From Zanthoxylum bungeanum (lineage: Eukaryota; Streptophyta; Magnoliopsida; Sapindales; Rutaceae), in assembly GCA_019454045.1 (NCBI GenBank), contig SKCR01023417.1, positions 248,001-312,000 on the forward strand: DNA of 64,000 bases. Reading direction: 5' to 3'. Below the pieces are notes generated by a model. It made no database searches. It was given only the letters and a program-made list of their open reading frames with translations, and was not told where the DNA came from. Each line of letters opens with the position of its first letter. Position 1 is the first letter of the stretch. A program made the position numbers and the translations under genes. Below are positions 1-9,763 of this stretch, one piece after another.

Positions 1-480
1 AATTGTAGTGTATTGCGTGTGATGTCAAGATGGAAGTATCACTTCATTCATATGGAGATGATGATCACGCAGGATACGGAACTAGTACTCTTTAGTACTG
101 CAGTCATCGGGATAATATGACTAGGTCATGATTATTCGATTATAGAGACTAGTTGCCAGAGATCCGATATATGTTTCGTACGGGGCAGACACAATTCCAA
201 TCCTAGGCCTAGCATGTGATATCGATACTGGATCATTATACGCAATACTACGTATACTACGCCTGACAAATATCTTGTATTCCGCAGAAGAATATTTCTG
301 GAGAATTAGGTAGGCACGGTGCTTTGCTAGAAGCCAACCATGTCTTGTAAATCGGTAAGAATGTGGTACCAGGTAAGCACGTATTCGGATAGTCTGATGA
401 GCTTATTTACTGTCAACATATCCAGGGATCTCTTGGGTCGCTTCCCGAAGATTCACCGTTGAGATTTGACTCGAACAGGA

Positions 481-905
481 AATTAATCTAGGATTAATTA
501 TGAAAGAGAAAATTAATCTGGGATTAATTATGGCGATGAATTAATCTGGGATTAATTAAAAGAGAAAGAATTAATCTGGGATTAATTACGTCGAGAATTT
601 ATCTGGGATTAAATTCGTCGAGATGAGAGAACGCGATTAATTTAGAATTAATCGGTAAAATAAATTTAATAGTTAAATTATATTTTTCTATTTAATTTAT
701 TTAATTGGGCTAAAATAATATATTAGATATATTAATTGAAATTAGTTTTCAACGCGGAATTAAAATTGGATTTTAATTCAAGCAAACGAGTTAATTTAGA
801 ATTAATTCGTTAGCGACTTCCGTAATAATTTTACGAGGCATTATTATTTAATTAAATTAGATTTAATTACGTCGCAACGGAAAATTTGTTTAATCGGATT
901 AAGCG
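481..905. repeat. Series of short inverted repeats with TGG/TAG centres
   Basis: About thirteen consecutive imperfect or perfect palindromes fill this stretch. Five are iterons of the form AATTAATC-TGG-GATTAATT (481-499, 511-529, 539-557, 569-587, and a variant at 596-615), spaced 27-30 bases apart. They are followed by GATTAATT-TAG-AATTAATC, AATATAT-TAG-ATATATT, GAATTAAAAT-TGG-ATTTTAATTC and AATTAAAT-TAG-ATTTAATT among others. The series is kept in the other family-A LTRs. Function unknown. Confidence 0.85.
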
Positions 906-1109
906 AACCCGAGCCCGAAGTGTGTGTAGTCTCACTCAACTTGAATTTTGAATTAAAGTGTGGGACCCACCAACTTACATCACTAGTCAATCTAATTGAT
1001 GGAAGTTGTTGAGAGCAATTATGGAAACTTGCTTAACACACTTTGACTTTTGGAAAGTATATACACATTTTTGGATTTGTTTTTGTAATTGATTTTTGAA
1101 ATCAAAAAT

Positions 1110-1111
<2 letters not shown>

Positions 1112-1142
<31 letters not shown>
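1112..1142. repeat. A31 homopolymer
   Basis: Uninterrupted run of 31 A inside LTR A1. It is absent from the corresponding place in the LTR copies at 27228 and 49461, so it is an expansion private to this copy. Confidence 0.9.
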
Positions 1143-1143
<1 letters not shown>

Positions 1144-1358
1144 ACTATTCCCAATGTTCTTGGAGGACAAAGTTTTCTTTCAATTTTTGTTCTTGCTAGC
1201 ACATCAAGGAGTGAATCAATATGATAGGGAAACTCACTCAAGTGTTGGAAACACTCAAAGAAGACTTGGAAACTGCAACATCCATGGAAAAAGTTTTGAA
1301 ACTCATCCGATAAATGTAAGTTATTCCGCAAACTTTCTTGATTAATTCACCACGTATC

Positions 1359-2288
1359 TGATGAGTGGTATTTATATCACTATTTCCCACTCATTTAATC
1401 TAATATTTTGTATAGTTTCTTGAGTTTTGTGAATGTTTTGATGTGTTTTGTGTTATTTTGTAGATAAATAAAGTTTGGAAAGCACTGGAGGCAATTGAGG
1501 CAAAACCGGACAAAAATGCGTCAACAGGGATATTTTCGTCTCTTCAGCGTCGCGACGCTGAAACACCGACGCCGCGACGCCCAGCGTGCGCCGAATCTGC
1601 TAACATGCGCCGGGTCCACAAAATCAGAATCTGAGAAAAGTTGACTTTGCTAACGTGCGCCGTGACACGTGTCACCATCACAACAGAGATGCTAAAATGC
1701 GCCTTGCCACGTGTCGAAATCCTATTGCTTGGACGGCCACCGACCCACGTGTCATCCTACGTGTCGCCACATCATCAGCCACATCAGCAGCCACATCAGC
1801 AAGTCAACCGAGTCAACATGCCATGTCATCACCAGCCAATCACAGCGCGACACGTGTCAACCTCTCATTCGTCTGACGGCCGCCGCCCCACGTGTCGCCA
1901 CGTTGTCTTCCACATCATCACAGTGACGTCACCAATGACATCATGAACAGTGACACGTCACCAATGACGTCAGCATAATAATTGAGCTTTAGCCGCCATG
2001 ACACGTGTCGCTCTAAACAGTCAGCCGCCTTGCTACGTGTCATCTCCTCATTGTGCCACGTCGACAAAATCCGGCGTCGCGACGCTGAGGCTTTGGCGTC
2101 GCGACGCTGGAACAGTGAAAAATATTTCTATAAATACTGCGCGAATTTCAGAATTTTGGTGTGCCTTTCTCTCTCTCATCTCTTTGATGAAGAGAGAGTT
2201 TCTCTCTCTAAAAAAATATTTTATTTTTATTTTTTTTAGTTTGTAATTTATTTTAATTACATTTGTAATAATAGTAATTTAATTTTTA

Positions 2289-2296
<8 letters not shown>
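1359..2296 (+). mobile_element. 5' LTR of D1, truncated
   Basis: Matches 5920-6850 of the 3' LTR nearly base for base, then stops at the A-run that begins at 2297. The last 1.2 kb of the LTR, including its minisatellite and its ACCGGTCA end, is missing, and no primer-binding site follows. A TATA motif (TATAAAT) lies at 2129, so transcription would start near 2160. Confidence 0.85.
1659..2065 (+). promoter_or_regulatory. G-box/ABRE and TGACG cluster in LTR U3
   Basis: Six CACGTG cores (in GACACGTGTC at 1664, 1849 and 2000; GCCACGTGTC at 1706; CCCACGTGTC at 1744 and 1887), two TACGTGTC (1758, 2033), and TGACGTCA at 1924 and 1965 with TGACACGTCA at 1951 lie within 400 bases, just upstream of the TATA at 2129. 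CACGTGTC is the classical G-box/ABRE bound by plant bZIP and bHLH factors, and TGACGTCA is a TGA/CREB-type bZIP site. The same cluster is in the 3' LTR (6221-6625). Motifs are seen; ABA, light or stress response is inference. Confidence 0.75.

Positions 2297-2331
<35 letters not shown>
2297..2331. repeat. A35 homopolymer at LTR/leader junction
   Basis: 35 consecutive A fall exactly where the 5' LTR stops matching the 3' LTR. The position fits a poly(A) tail after the R region of an LTR transcript, but plain slippage or homopolymer expansion is also possible. Confidence 0.9.
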
Positions 2332-2334
<3 letters not shown>

Positions 2335-3570
2335 CCCGAGTCAAAACCCTAACCCTAAAGAACCGAGTGTCGCGACGCTAGGCAATTTTTGGCGTCGCGA
2401 CGCTGACTCGAAATCAGAGACATAAGCAGGGTGCTGGCAGCATCTCCTTTCACTCTTCATCTTCTTCATCCTCAACCAATCACCTACCAAAAACCAGAAA
2501 CCCATCTTCACCACCAGCCGCACCTACAACCGAACCACCATCAAACCAAGATCCACCCCTTGTCGTGACCGAAACCCACCAGCCACCGAACCGAAATCGA
2601 GTGCCATCGTGACCGAGTCTTCGCCAGCCGAGATCCACACCCGTGAGCAGCCACCAAGAACCAAGCTTCGCCGAATCCACCGAAACTCAGCAGCTACCGA
2701 CGCGTGACCGAGCCTTTTCCTCACCGAGTCAAAACCGATCTTCATCAACCACTCACGACCGAACAAAATCAAACCAGAGCCGTGACTCAACCGCCGTCAC
2801 CGAGCCACCATCATCAACCACATCAGAAGCCATCACCTGCGACCAAACTGAGACAAATCACACCAAGCCGAGCCCACTGCCGTGTCTTGCCGTGACTGCC
2901 ATAGCCGACCTCCGCAGCCGAGATACACCAAAACCGGAACCTAGCCATCACTGCCGAGAGTGCCACTGCCAAAATCAAAATTTGAGAAAGACGGTAATAA
3001 TTTGATAAAAAGTTGATTTGGTAATTGGGTAAACTGAAAAAAAAAAAAAAAATTGAATTGTGATTTGGTTGATTATGACTGTGGATTGGATTACGAAGTG
3101 TTGGATTGTGGTAGTTTGATTCGTAGTTGTGGGGGCGAAGAATTGAATTGGGGTATTTGTGACATTTGATAAATTTTGGCAGTAAAGGGGATAAACGAAA
3201 ATTGAATAAGTTTGTGGTTGATTTTGTTGAAATTGGAGGATTGTGAATTTGGAATTTTGGCAGTGAATACCTGGCTGAATTCTGAGTTTAGAATTGCCAG
3301 ATCGATGGAATTTTGTAGAATTGGGGGTGAAGTTTGATATTGTGGTGATTTTTGAAGTGTTAGTTTTAGGATGAATTTGGGAAATTTTGAATTTTTAAAG
3401 GAGACTCTGTCGAAATTTTCACTAAAAAAAAAATGTAAATTGAACATAAATTTTTCCTGTAAAATTTCAGCTGACCATGTATTATCTTCTAATCTCTTTT
3501 GTGTATACATAGTGTGAACTTTTTAATTTTGTATGTTATTTTTGTAGGGAAAAGCACAAGCAAAGCATTT
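2332..3570 (+). other. Leader of D1 between 5' LTR and LOG gene
   Basis: The first 650 bases are C-rich and of low complexity (repeats of ACCGAG, CACCA and similar). They include two copies of the GTCGCGACGC motif also found in the LTR. A 120-codon frame at 2643-3005 starts MSSHQEPS and is Ser/Thr/Pro/His-rich; it matches nothing known to me and looks like composition, not a gene. From about 2993 the sequence becomes T/G-rich, and a TTTTTGTAGG at 3540-3550 resembles a 3' splice site, so 2993-3548 might be an intron of the LTR transcript. No PBS was found. Confidence 0.5.
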
Positions 3571-3913
3571 TAAGACAGAAAGAATTATGTTTGGCAATCA
3601 AAGATGAGAAACAATTCATTAGCGATGGCTGAATAAGGAATGAAATCTTAAGATACATCCTAATGAATTTATACTACGCGAGTGGCGTATTGCATACACA
3701 ATTCCGTTGCCTTAATTATTGCTTTGATTCGCTTTTCTTTTGGAATTATCTTTATTTTCGTAGACAGGATCCAGACTTTTTGACCTTTCACGATCCATTT
3801 TGTGTTTAGCTAACAAGCGTCCTCTGGAAGATACTTGTACTATTTTACTCACCCTTTTTCAGGTATTATAAATTCAACTCATCATTGCACATTTGAGATA
3901 TCCAGAGTAAAAC

Positions 3914-4568
3914 ATGGAAGCCACTTCAAGAAGACGAGTTGAAAACATTTGTGTGTTTTGCGGTAGTACTGTTGGTACTAAACCACAACATACATAGAAG
4001 CAGCACAGGAATTGGGTCGAGTCTTAGCCGCAAGGAATATACACTTAATATATGGCGGAGGTAATCTCGGACTTATGGGAATTGTTTCAAAGGCCGTACA
4101 GGAAGGAGGCAATCATGTTTTGGGAATCGTACCAAAACCCTTGGCAGAGGCTAACCTTATTGGATCATCAAACGGAGAGGAACTGATCGTGCCAGGTATG
4201 TCTGAACGACTGGTAGAAATGATTAACCGTTCTGATGCTTTTATTGCTTTGCCAGGAGGCTTGGGCACACTGGAGGAATTTTTATTGTACTATCTTGGGC
4301 GAACCTAAACATACACAGAGAAACCGCTTGGACTGCTCAACGTTGATGGATTTTATGATTTTCTTGTGTGTTTCTTGATGATGCTCGGAGAAATGGGTTC
4401 GTGTCGAAACCTATGAAAGAACTCCTCTTCACTGCCAGAACTGCTCCAGATTTAATTGACCAACTCATAGCCTATGAACCGAAAGTTGACCCTATCATTT
4501 CAAAGATAAATTAGTCCGAGGACGATCGTGGTAAGAGACGTCGAATTAATCTGGATCTTAACCTGTAA
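3914..4568 (+). pseudogene. LOG: LOG-like cytokinin riboside phosphoribohydrolase, broken (cargo of D1)
   Basis: LOG enzymes release free cytokinin bases from cytokinin riboside 5'-monophosphates in the cytosol. The reading starts MEATSRRR at 3914 and ends LDLNL before TAA at 4566. The family motifs GGGNLGLMG and PGGLGT-EE are readable (longest open stretch 4012-4305). At least four frame shifts (near 3990, 4275, 4313 and 4362) and a Trp-to-stop change near the C-terminus break it. It is clearly homologous to the minus-strand copy at 35732-36381, including about 300 bases upstream and the whole 3' region to the LTR, so it is an inherited part of the element and not an independent insertion. 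The ORFs are intronless, as expected of RNA-mediated capture. Confidence 0.85.
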
Positions 4569-4629
4569 TTTTCCTGTAGTATTTCAACTAACCAGGTATT
4601 ATTTTCTAAACTCTTCTTCTACTGTTTAA

Positions 4630-4647
4630 GACATTGGGGACAATGTC
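4630..4647. repeat. Inverted repeat GACATTG-GGGA-CAATGTC
   Basis: Perfect seven-base arms around GGGA, 62 bases after the LOG stop codon and followed by a purine-rich TTTGGGGGTG. The same hairpin lies downstream of the second LOG copy (35647-35664). A GGGGACAATG block of this kind is common in the 3' region of plant Athila/Tat elements. Confidence 0.8.
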
Positions 4648-5907
4648 TCATTTAGGTTTGGGGGTGAGGTATAGTTAATAGTACTTGTTTGTATTGTGTT
4701 TTTTATTCCAAAATTTTTCGAAAAATACAAAAAAAAATGAAAAATTTTCAAAAATTACAAAAATATTTTGCTTTTTTTTGTGTTTTTATTTTAACTAAAA
4801 AGGTGAATTGGTAAGAAATAGCCGAGTAAGGAATTTCCGCTCCTGAGACGTATCTCAAACCTATTTCGAAATAAGTTAATTTTTGTTTATTTCATTTTGA
4901 ATTATTTAATTTGTGAATTCTCCTTAACACTGACTAAAATGAATCTTCTTATGTTCAGTTGACAGGTATTATGAACTTACATGGAAACATACGGACATAA
5001 GCTAAAATTGAAAAGTTTGTAATATTCCGTGCTCTAGTTTAATTGGAGGAAGCATCTCAAAAAGTGATGGAGTAAAAAAAAAAAAAAAAAAAAATTTTTG
5101 ATGTACAAAAATAAAGTATCTAAGATCCGGGTTATTAAGTCTGTAAGGGTGTTTTAACACCCAGTGCCCTAAAACCAACTGGTTTGGGAGTCATTGGCCC
5201 AAAGCTCGTTACATGGATCGAAGATACTGCAAAAATATATTCATATCTGAAGTCTGAGTAATTAAGTCCTTAGGGGTGTCTTAACACCTGGTGCCCTAAA
5301 GCCAACTGGTTTGGGAGCCACCGACCCAAAGCTCGCTACATAGACGGAAGGTATTGTATATAAATAAAAAGTCAAAATTCAAAAAATCAAAGAAAAAAAA
5401 AATCAGAAAAAATCAGAAAAATTATTCCATTACTACAAAAAGATGTGAAATCTGATAGAACTTTAGGACAAAATATTACTCTCTTATCAATTGCACTTAT
5501 GACTGTTGTGGGCAAAAATGAGTTGTTTAATATTTTGTTGACTGTGTATATGGAGAATGGTAAAAATAATCGGAGAATTTACTTATTCGGTAATTTAGAA
5601 AGAAACAAAATAACTAGTAACTTGTAGTAGAAGTTTCACCTGATTAGTTACTAATTTTATTCTTCTTTTCGCTTGTCTTTTTGCTTTTGTGTGCATTAGT
5701 TTTAATACCTTTTTACTTTTGTAAAATGTTTGTGGGTATCATTGCTGTAAACCCTCACGAGACTACAACTCGTCCACTAGGGACACCTAGGGGTTTAAAG
5801 GCTTGTTGCATATGCTAAATGCAACCGTGATCCCTACGAAAATGGCTTAGTTAAATTTTATTATGTTATTTCATTTTGTATTTTGCTCGAGGACTAGCAA
5901 AATGTTA
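4648..5907 (+). other. 3' non-coding region of D1
   Basis: AT-rich and non-coding, homologous in inverted orientation to 34556-35640. It holds the tandem repeat at 5111-5360. The block at 5753-5830 (CCTCACGAGACTACAACTCG and following) is kept almost unchanged in the other copy (34560-34640). A 60-codon frame at 5445 is not supported as a gene. Confidence 0.7.
5111..5360 (+). repeat. Two-copy tandem repeat, about 125 bp unit
   Basis: Both units contain TTAACACC, GTGCCCTAAA, CCAACTGGTTTGGGAG and CCCAAAGCTCG in the same order. D2 has the same two-unit repeat inverted at 34963-35201, so the duplication is older than the split of the two elements. Each unit includes a GGGTGT/ACACC self-complementary block. 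Confidence 0.8.
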
Positions 5908-5919
5908 GGTTTGGGGGTG
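5908..5919 (+). other. Polypurine tract of D1
   Basis: GGTTTGGGGGTG directly abuts the TGATGAG start of the 3' LTR, the expected position of the plus-strand primer. The D2 equivalent is 32685-32697 on the other strand. Confidence 0.8.
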
Positions 5920-8082
5920 TGATGAGTGGTATTTATATCATTATTTCCCACTCATTTAATCTAAATTTTGTATAGTTTCTTGAGTTTTGTGAATGTTTTG
6001 ATGTGTTTTGTGTTATTTTGTAGATAAATAAAGTTTGGAAAGCACTGGAGGCAATTTGAGGCAAAACCGGACAAAAATGCGTCAACAGGGATATTTTCGT
6101 CTCTTCAGCGTCGCGACGCTGAAAACACCGACGCCGCGACGCCCAGCGTGCGCCGAATCTGCTAACATGCGCCGGGTCCACAAAATCAGAATCTGAGAAA
6201 AGTTGACTTTGCTAACGTGCGCCGTGACACGTGTCACCATCACAACAGAGATGCTAAAATGCGCCTTGCCACGTGTCGAAATCCTATTGCTTGGACGGCC
6301 ACCGACCCACGTGTCATCCTACGTGTCGCCACATCATCAGCCACATCAGCAGCCAATCAGCAAGTCAACCGAGTCAACATGCCATGTCATCACCAGCCAA
6401 TCACAGCGCGACACGTGTCAACCTCTCATTCGTCTGACGGCCGCCGCCCCACGTGTCGCCACGTTGTCTTCCACATCATCACAGTGACGTCACCAATGAC
6501 GTCATGAACAGTGACACGTCACCAATGACGTCAGCATAATAATTGAGCTTTAGCCGCCATGACACGTGTCGCTCTAAACAGTCAGCCGCCTTGCTACGTG
6601 TCATCTCCTCATTGTGCCACGTCGACAAAATCCGGCGTCGCGACGCTGAGGCTTTGGCGTCGCGACGCTGGAACAGTGAAAAAATATTTCTATAAATACT
6701 GCGCGAATTTCAGAATTTTGGTGTGCCTTTCTCTCTCTCATCTCTTTGATGAAGAGAGAGTTTCTCTCTCTAAAAAATATTTTATTTTTATTTTTTTTAG
6801 TTTGTAATTTTTAATTACATTTGTAATAATAGTAATTTAATTTTTACTTTTTACTTTTTACAGTTTTTACTATTCATGAGAAAGTAATTTCCCAGCTAGG
6901 GTGAAAGGTAATTCTTTTACTGTTACTATTTAGATTAATCTCCCTTTAAAATAATATATTTACACTTTAAAATACTGATTAATAAAGGAATACCGCTATA
7001 TTGGTCGGTTGGTATATTTATTTTCTGTTAGTTTGAACCTGATTAATCAAGGATACCGCCAGATTGGTCGGTTGATAAATTTATTTTGGTACCGCCTTTA
7101 TGGCTGGATTATGGACAAATATTACCGCCTATATGGCTGGTTGGACTTAATTGGACTTAATCAGGATACCGCCAGATTGGTCGGTTGGTTAAATAATATC
7201 ACAAGTTTATATATTATTTTATGGGAGATATCTAAATTAGTAGTAGTAAAAGTAATTCCTTTTACCTTAGCATTTTTATTTTATTGTAATTTACTTTTTA
7301 GCATTTTTATTTTATGTCTTTTAATTTTGTTTTTACTAGTTATAATTATGTGTTAGTTTTTCTAAGGTTGTGATGAATTTCAATATCACCGGTTTATAAG
7401 GGTTAGATTATAGTTTGGGTAATATAATGATTTATTTATTGAGTCTTAATCTTAATGCTTTTTATTAACCGATCACTAATAAAATTGATTAGTAAACTTA
7501 AAATGAACTAGACATAGAGATTTTAAGTTTAAAACCTTAGACTCAATAGCCAACGATCTTCCTTGAGGATAGATAACCCTTTAATAGATTTCCTTACAGG
7601 ATAGGAATATACCTGTCGGGCGAGGGTAGCCATAAATTGGAACTTAATCTTAATGAATCCAGATAATGTGGTTGACATAGGAATATGGTTCAATTGGGTT
7701 ATACTGGGTATTTGTGTCTGACCATCGACAGATGCTTTCGCATAATTTCGTGTTCCAGGTTAATAAATCATTGTATTTCCTAACTATAAAATAATCACTT
7801 CATCTTTATAATGATATTGGAATAAATCACAACCCTAGATCTTGTGTCTTTTGTTATTTTCCTTAGTATTTTCTTTTGTCTTTTTATTTATTTATTTTGC
7901 AAAGCCACATTCAACCAAACAAACAAACAATCTCTCTCTTATCCATTTAATTAGATATTTGTAATTAAATAGATTCAACAATTAATAACAACAGTAGGAA
8001 ATAAGTCCTCGTGGGATCGATATTTTTATACTACTTGAACGATACGTGCGCTTGCGTTATACGTGTGTGTTTACGCCGGTCA
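5920..8082 (+). mobile_element. 3' LTR of D1 (full length)
   Basis: A 2163-bp LTR from TGATGAG to CCGGTCA. It has the U3 G-box cluster (6221-6625), several GCGTCGCGACGC palindromes, a TATA at 6691, a minisatellite at 6985-7195 and a conserved terminal block from about 7990 (cut by the same element type at 30801, 32784 and 40894). Frames inside, such as 7009-7356, are shadows of repeats. Confidence 0.9.
6985..7195 (+). repeat. LTR minisatellite (ACCGCC...GGTCGGTTGG units)
   Basis: Degenerate tandem units built around ATACCGCC followed by TATGGCTGG or ATTGGTCGGTTGG and GATTAATCA spacers. Equivalent arrays sit in the minus-strand D LTRs at about 31680-31870, 33640-33800 and 41790-41990, with differing unit numbers. 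Confidence 0.8.
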
Positions 8083-8088
8083 GTATCA

Positions 8089-8481
8089 CCTTCAGGTAGT
8101 TTTGTCTTTGAATCTCATTTTTGTTTCGGGGGCGCAGAAAAATTTGTTAATAATATTAAAGATAATAAAATTTAACACTCACGGACTTCATATTATCGCG
8201 ACAATGACTACTCATTGGCGCGTCAATATAAGTCTGAGAGCCCTTTTGTATCAATGTCTCATTGTCGTGATAATATGAGTTAGAATGCATCTTTATTTCT
8301 CTACCTCTCATTGTATGCCAATGATTACTCATTATCACAACAATATAAGGCAGAATGTCTTTTTGCTTCAAAACACACGAAATTAGTTCTTTCAGGTAGT
8401 TTTGTCTTTGAATTTCATTTTTATTTCGGGGGCGCAAGAAAATTTTGTTAATAATATTAAAGATAATAAAATTTAACACTT
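8089..8481. repeat. Direct repeat pair flanking an inverted repeat
   Basis: About 90 bases at 8089-8178 recur at 8391-8481 (TTTCGGGGGCGCA and TTAACACT shared). Between them, CATATTATCGCGACAATGA (8190-8208) pairs with 8258-8277 on the other strand. This could be a small non-autonomous element or a relic of an LTR/leader junction; the identity is not clear. Confidence 0.65.
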
Positions 8482-8489
8482 TCGCTCTT

Positions 8490-9700
8490 TTTATATCTAA
8501 ACCCTAAATAATCTGAATATGCTAAAATAGCAAAAAAAAAAAAAAAAATTCAAATCAAATTATTTTAGCAAAGTAAAATACTCTTAGAACAAAAATGATA
8601 ATAACAATAAAATCACTTCAAACCTATGTAATTGAAACCTCAATTAATCGCTGCATAATATTTTTTAGAATTTTGATTGATGATTTTTTTTTTTTTGAAA
8701 ACAAAAAAAAAAAGAAGAAGAATGATTTCGTTAGAATTAATAATGAAAATAGTAAAAATTATTTTCTTCAATTAAAAAATTATTTCCGAAATAATAATAT
8801 CAGTATCCTTAATTTATTATATTTTCTTAAGGAAAACTAATTTTTTTTTCTATTTTATCAAAATTATATTAACTCATATTGAGTTAATTAAATACTTTTA
8901 TATATTGTTTAATTTTTTTTAATCATAAATTAATGATTTTAGTGAATTTTTTAGGATTTTAAGAGATGGATTTTATAACTTTTTTTCTCAATCATACGGT
9001 CAATTTTACCCCAATTAATTTCGATTAATTACAAATTACTAATATAATCAATTTCTGATTATACTGTCTAGCTCCAAACAATCTTTTGAGCCCCAACCAT
9101 GAAAATTTGGTCAAATTTTCATGTACTCTATGTAAAGAGGATTTTGATCCTTTACAAGCTTTAAAACGACGTGAATCCAAGACCCTTTTCCCAATTTCTG
9201 CCTATTCAAAAGTTGTAATCAGTAACTGTCACAGAAAAGGACAAATATATTCCTGTATATTATCTTATTGTAATCAGAATATTTGTTATAGAAAATCTAA
9301 TCATCTTCATCAGTTTATGCCAAAGCTGCCCACGTGGTATTCCATCAAATATCTGTTTTACGATTTTGATATTTATTTAATCCATTGGTCACTTACAGCT
9401 ATGCTTCTGTTTAATTAGTATTAAGATTAAAAAAAAAATTAATGAATAAAATATTGCTCATAAATTGTGATATGTAATTTTGTCTTATGTTAAAAATTAA
9501 TTATGATTTGTTTTTCTAATATTTTAATAATAAGTAAAGTTAAAAAGTTTAGGTTTTTGTAAAACTCATTATTTACTAGAAATGACGGTTAATAATATCA
9601 CAATTTTTTTTATCATTAATTAAATATTTAACAATTTTATTTTGAACAAAAATATGATTTTATCATCTCACCACATATTAAATCATAATATCAAATTGTT
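8490..9700. other. AT-rich intergenic DNA
   Basis: Homopolymer-rich, with no recognisable gene. The frames at 8595-8840 and 9086-9418 have no known motifs and biased composition. The only distinct structure is the palindrome at 9098-9123. Confidence 0.6.
9098..9123. repeat. 26-bp palindrome
   Basis: CATGAAAATTTG and its exact reverse complement are separated by only GT. The twelve-base perfect arms stand out even in AT-rich DNA; no function assigned. Confidence 0.85.
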
Positions 9701-9711
9701 TGGTGCAAACA

Positions 9712-9757
9712 AAGTCCCACATTGGCTAGAAGTGGGGAGGATCATGGGTTTATAAGT
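9712..9757 (+). promoter_or_regulatory. snRNA-type promoter: USE plus TATA
   Basis: AGTCCCACATTGG (9713-9725) matches the plant upstream sequence element RTCCCACATCG with one change, and TTTATAAGT starts at 9749. The gap of about 24 bases is the spacing used by plant RNA polymerase III snRNA genes (U6/U3) rather than the roughly ten-base-longer spacing of Pol II snRNA genes. The motifs are seen; activity is inferred. Confidence 0.6.
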
Positions 9758-9763
9758 ATGGAC

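Larger units (their letters stand above)
1..1353 (+). mobile_element. Family-A Copia LTR, partial (A1)
   Basis: The same sequence recurs in plus orientation at 27781-29108 and 50030-51408, and in minus orientation at 38704-39600, 52700-53520 and 56900-57600. The first 550 or so bases of the LTR lie before the window. The LTR is interrupted near its 3' end by the Gypsy element that begins at 1359; the bases right of that element (from 8088) do not continue the LTR, so the last 50-60 bases were already lost or replaced. It contains the palindrome series described at 481-905 and an A31 run. Many short frames inside it are not genes. Confidence 0.85.
1359..8082 (+). mobile_element. Athila-like Gypsy element D1, non-autonomous, with LOG cargo
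   Basis: A complete insertion bounded by the five-base target duplication GTATC (1354-1358 and 8083-8087). It starts TGATGAG and ends CCGGTCA. It has a truncated 5' LTR, a C-rich leader, a LOG-like pseudogene, a 3' non-coding region with a two-copy tandem repeat, a polypurine tract and a full 3' LTR. No gag, protease, RT or integrase is present, so it had to be mobilised by a related element such as the one at 30801-38600. The shared part of its two LTRs differs at only a handful of places over about 930 bases, mostly homopolymer lengths, which suggests a recent insertion. Confidence 0.9.

Noticed and set aside
475..625. CRISPR-like array: five spaced palindromic repeats
   Set aside because: Plant nuclear DNA, 19-base repeats with 8-11 base spacers inside a retrotransposon LTR; no cas genes.
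987..1331. 114-codon minus-strand frame with a poly-Phe stretch
   Set aside because: The Phe run is the translated A31 homopolymer of the LTR.
1641..2246. Overlapping frames in the D1 LTR (up to 101 codons), repeated at 6203-6807
   Set aside because: Three frames are open at once over the G-box repeats, as expected from low stop-codon density in CA/CG-rich repeats. No protein motif.
2643..3005. 120-codon Ser/Thr/Pro-rich frame in the D1 leader
   Set aside because: Open in several frames on both strands; composition of ACC/GAG repeats, no domain and no counterpart in D2.
9086..9418. 110-codon frame with several Cys (CTLCKEDF and others)
   Set aside because: Starts in the 26-bp palindrome, shows no spaced zinc-finger pattern that I trust, and lacks a promoter or conserved context.
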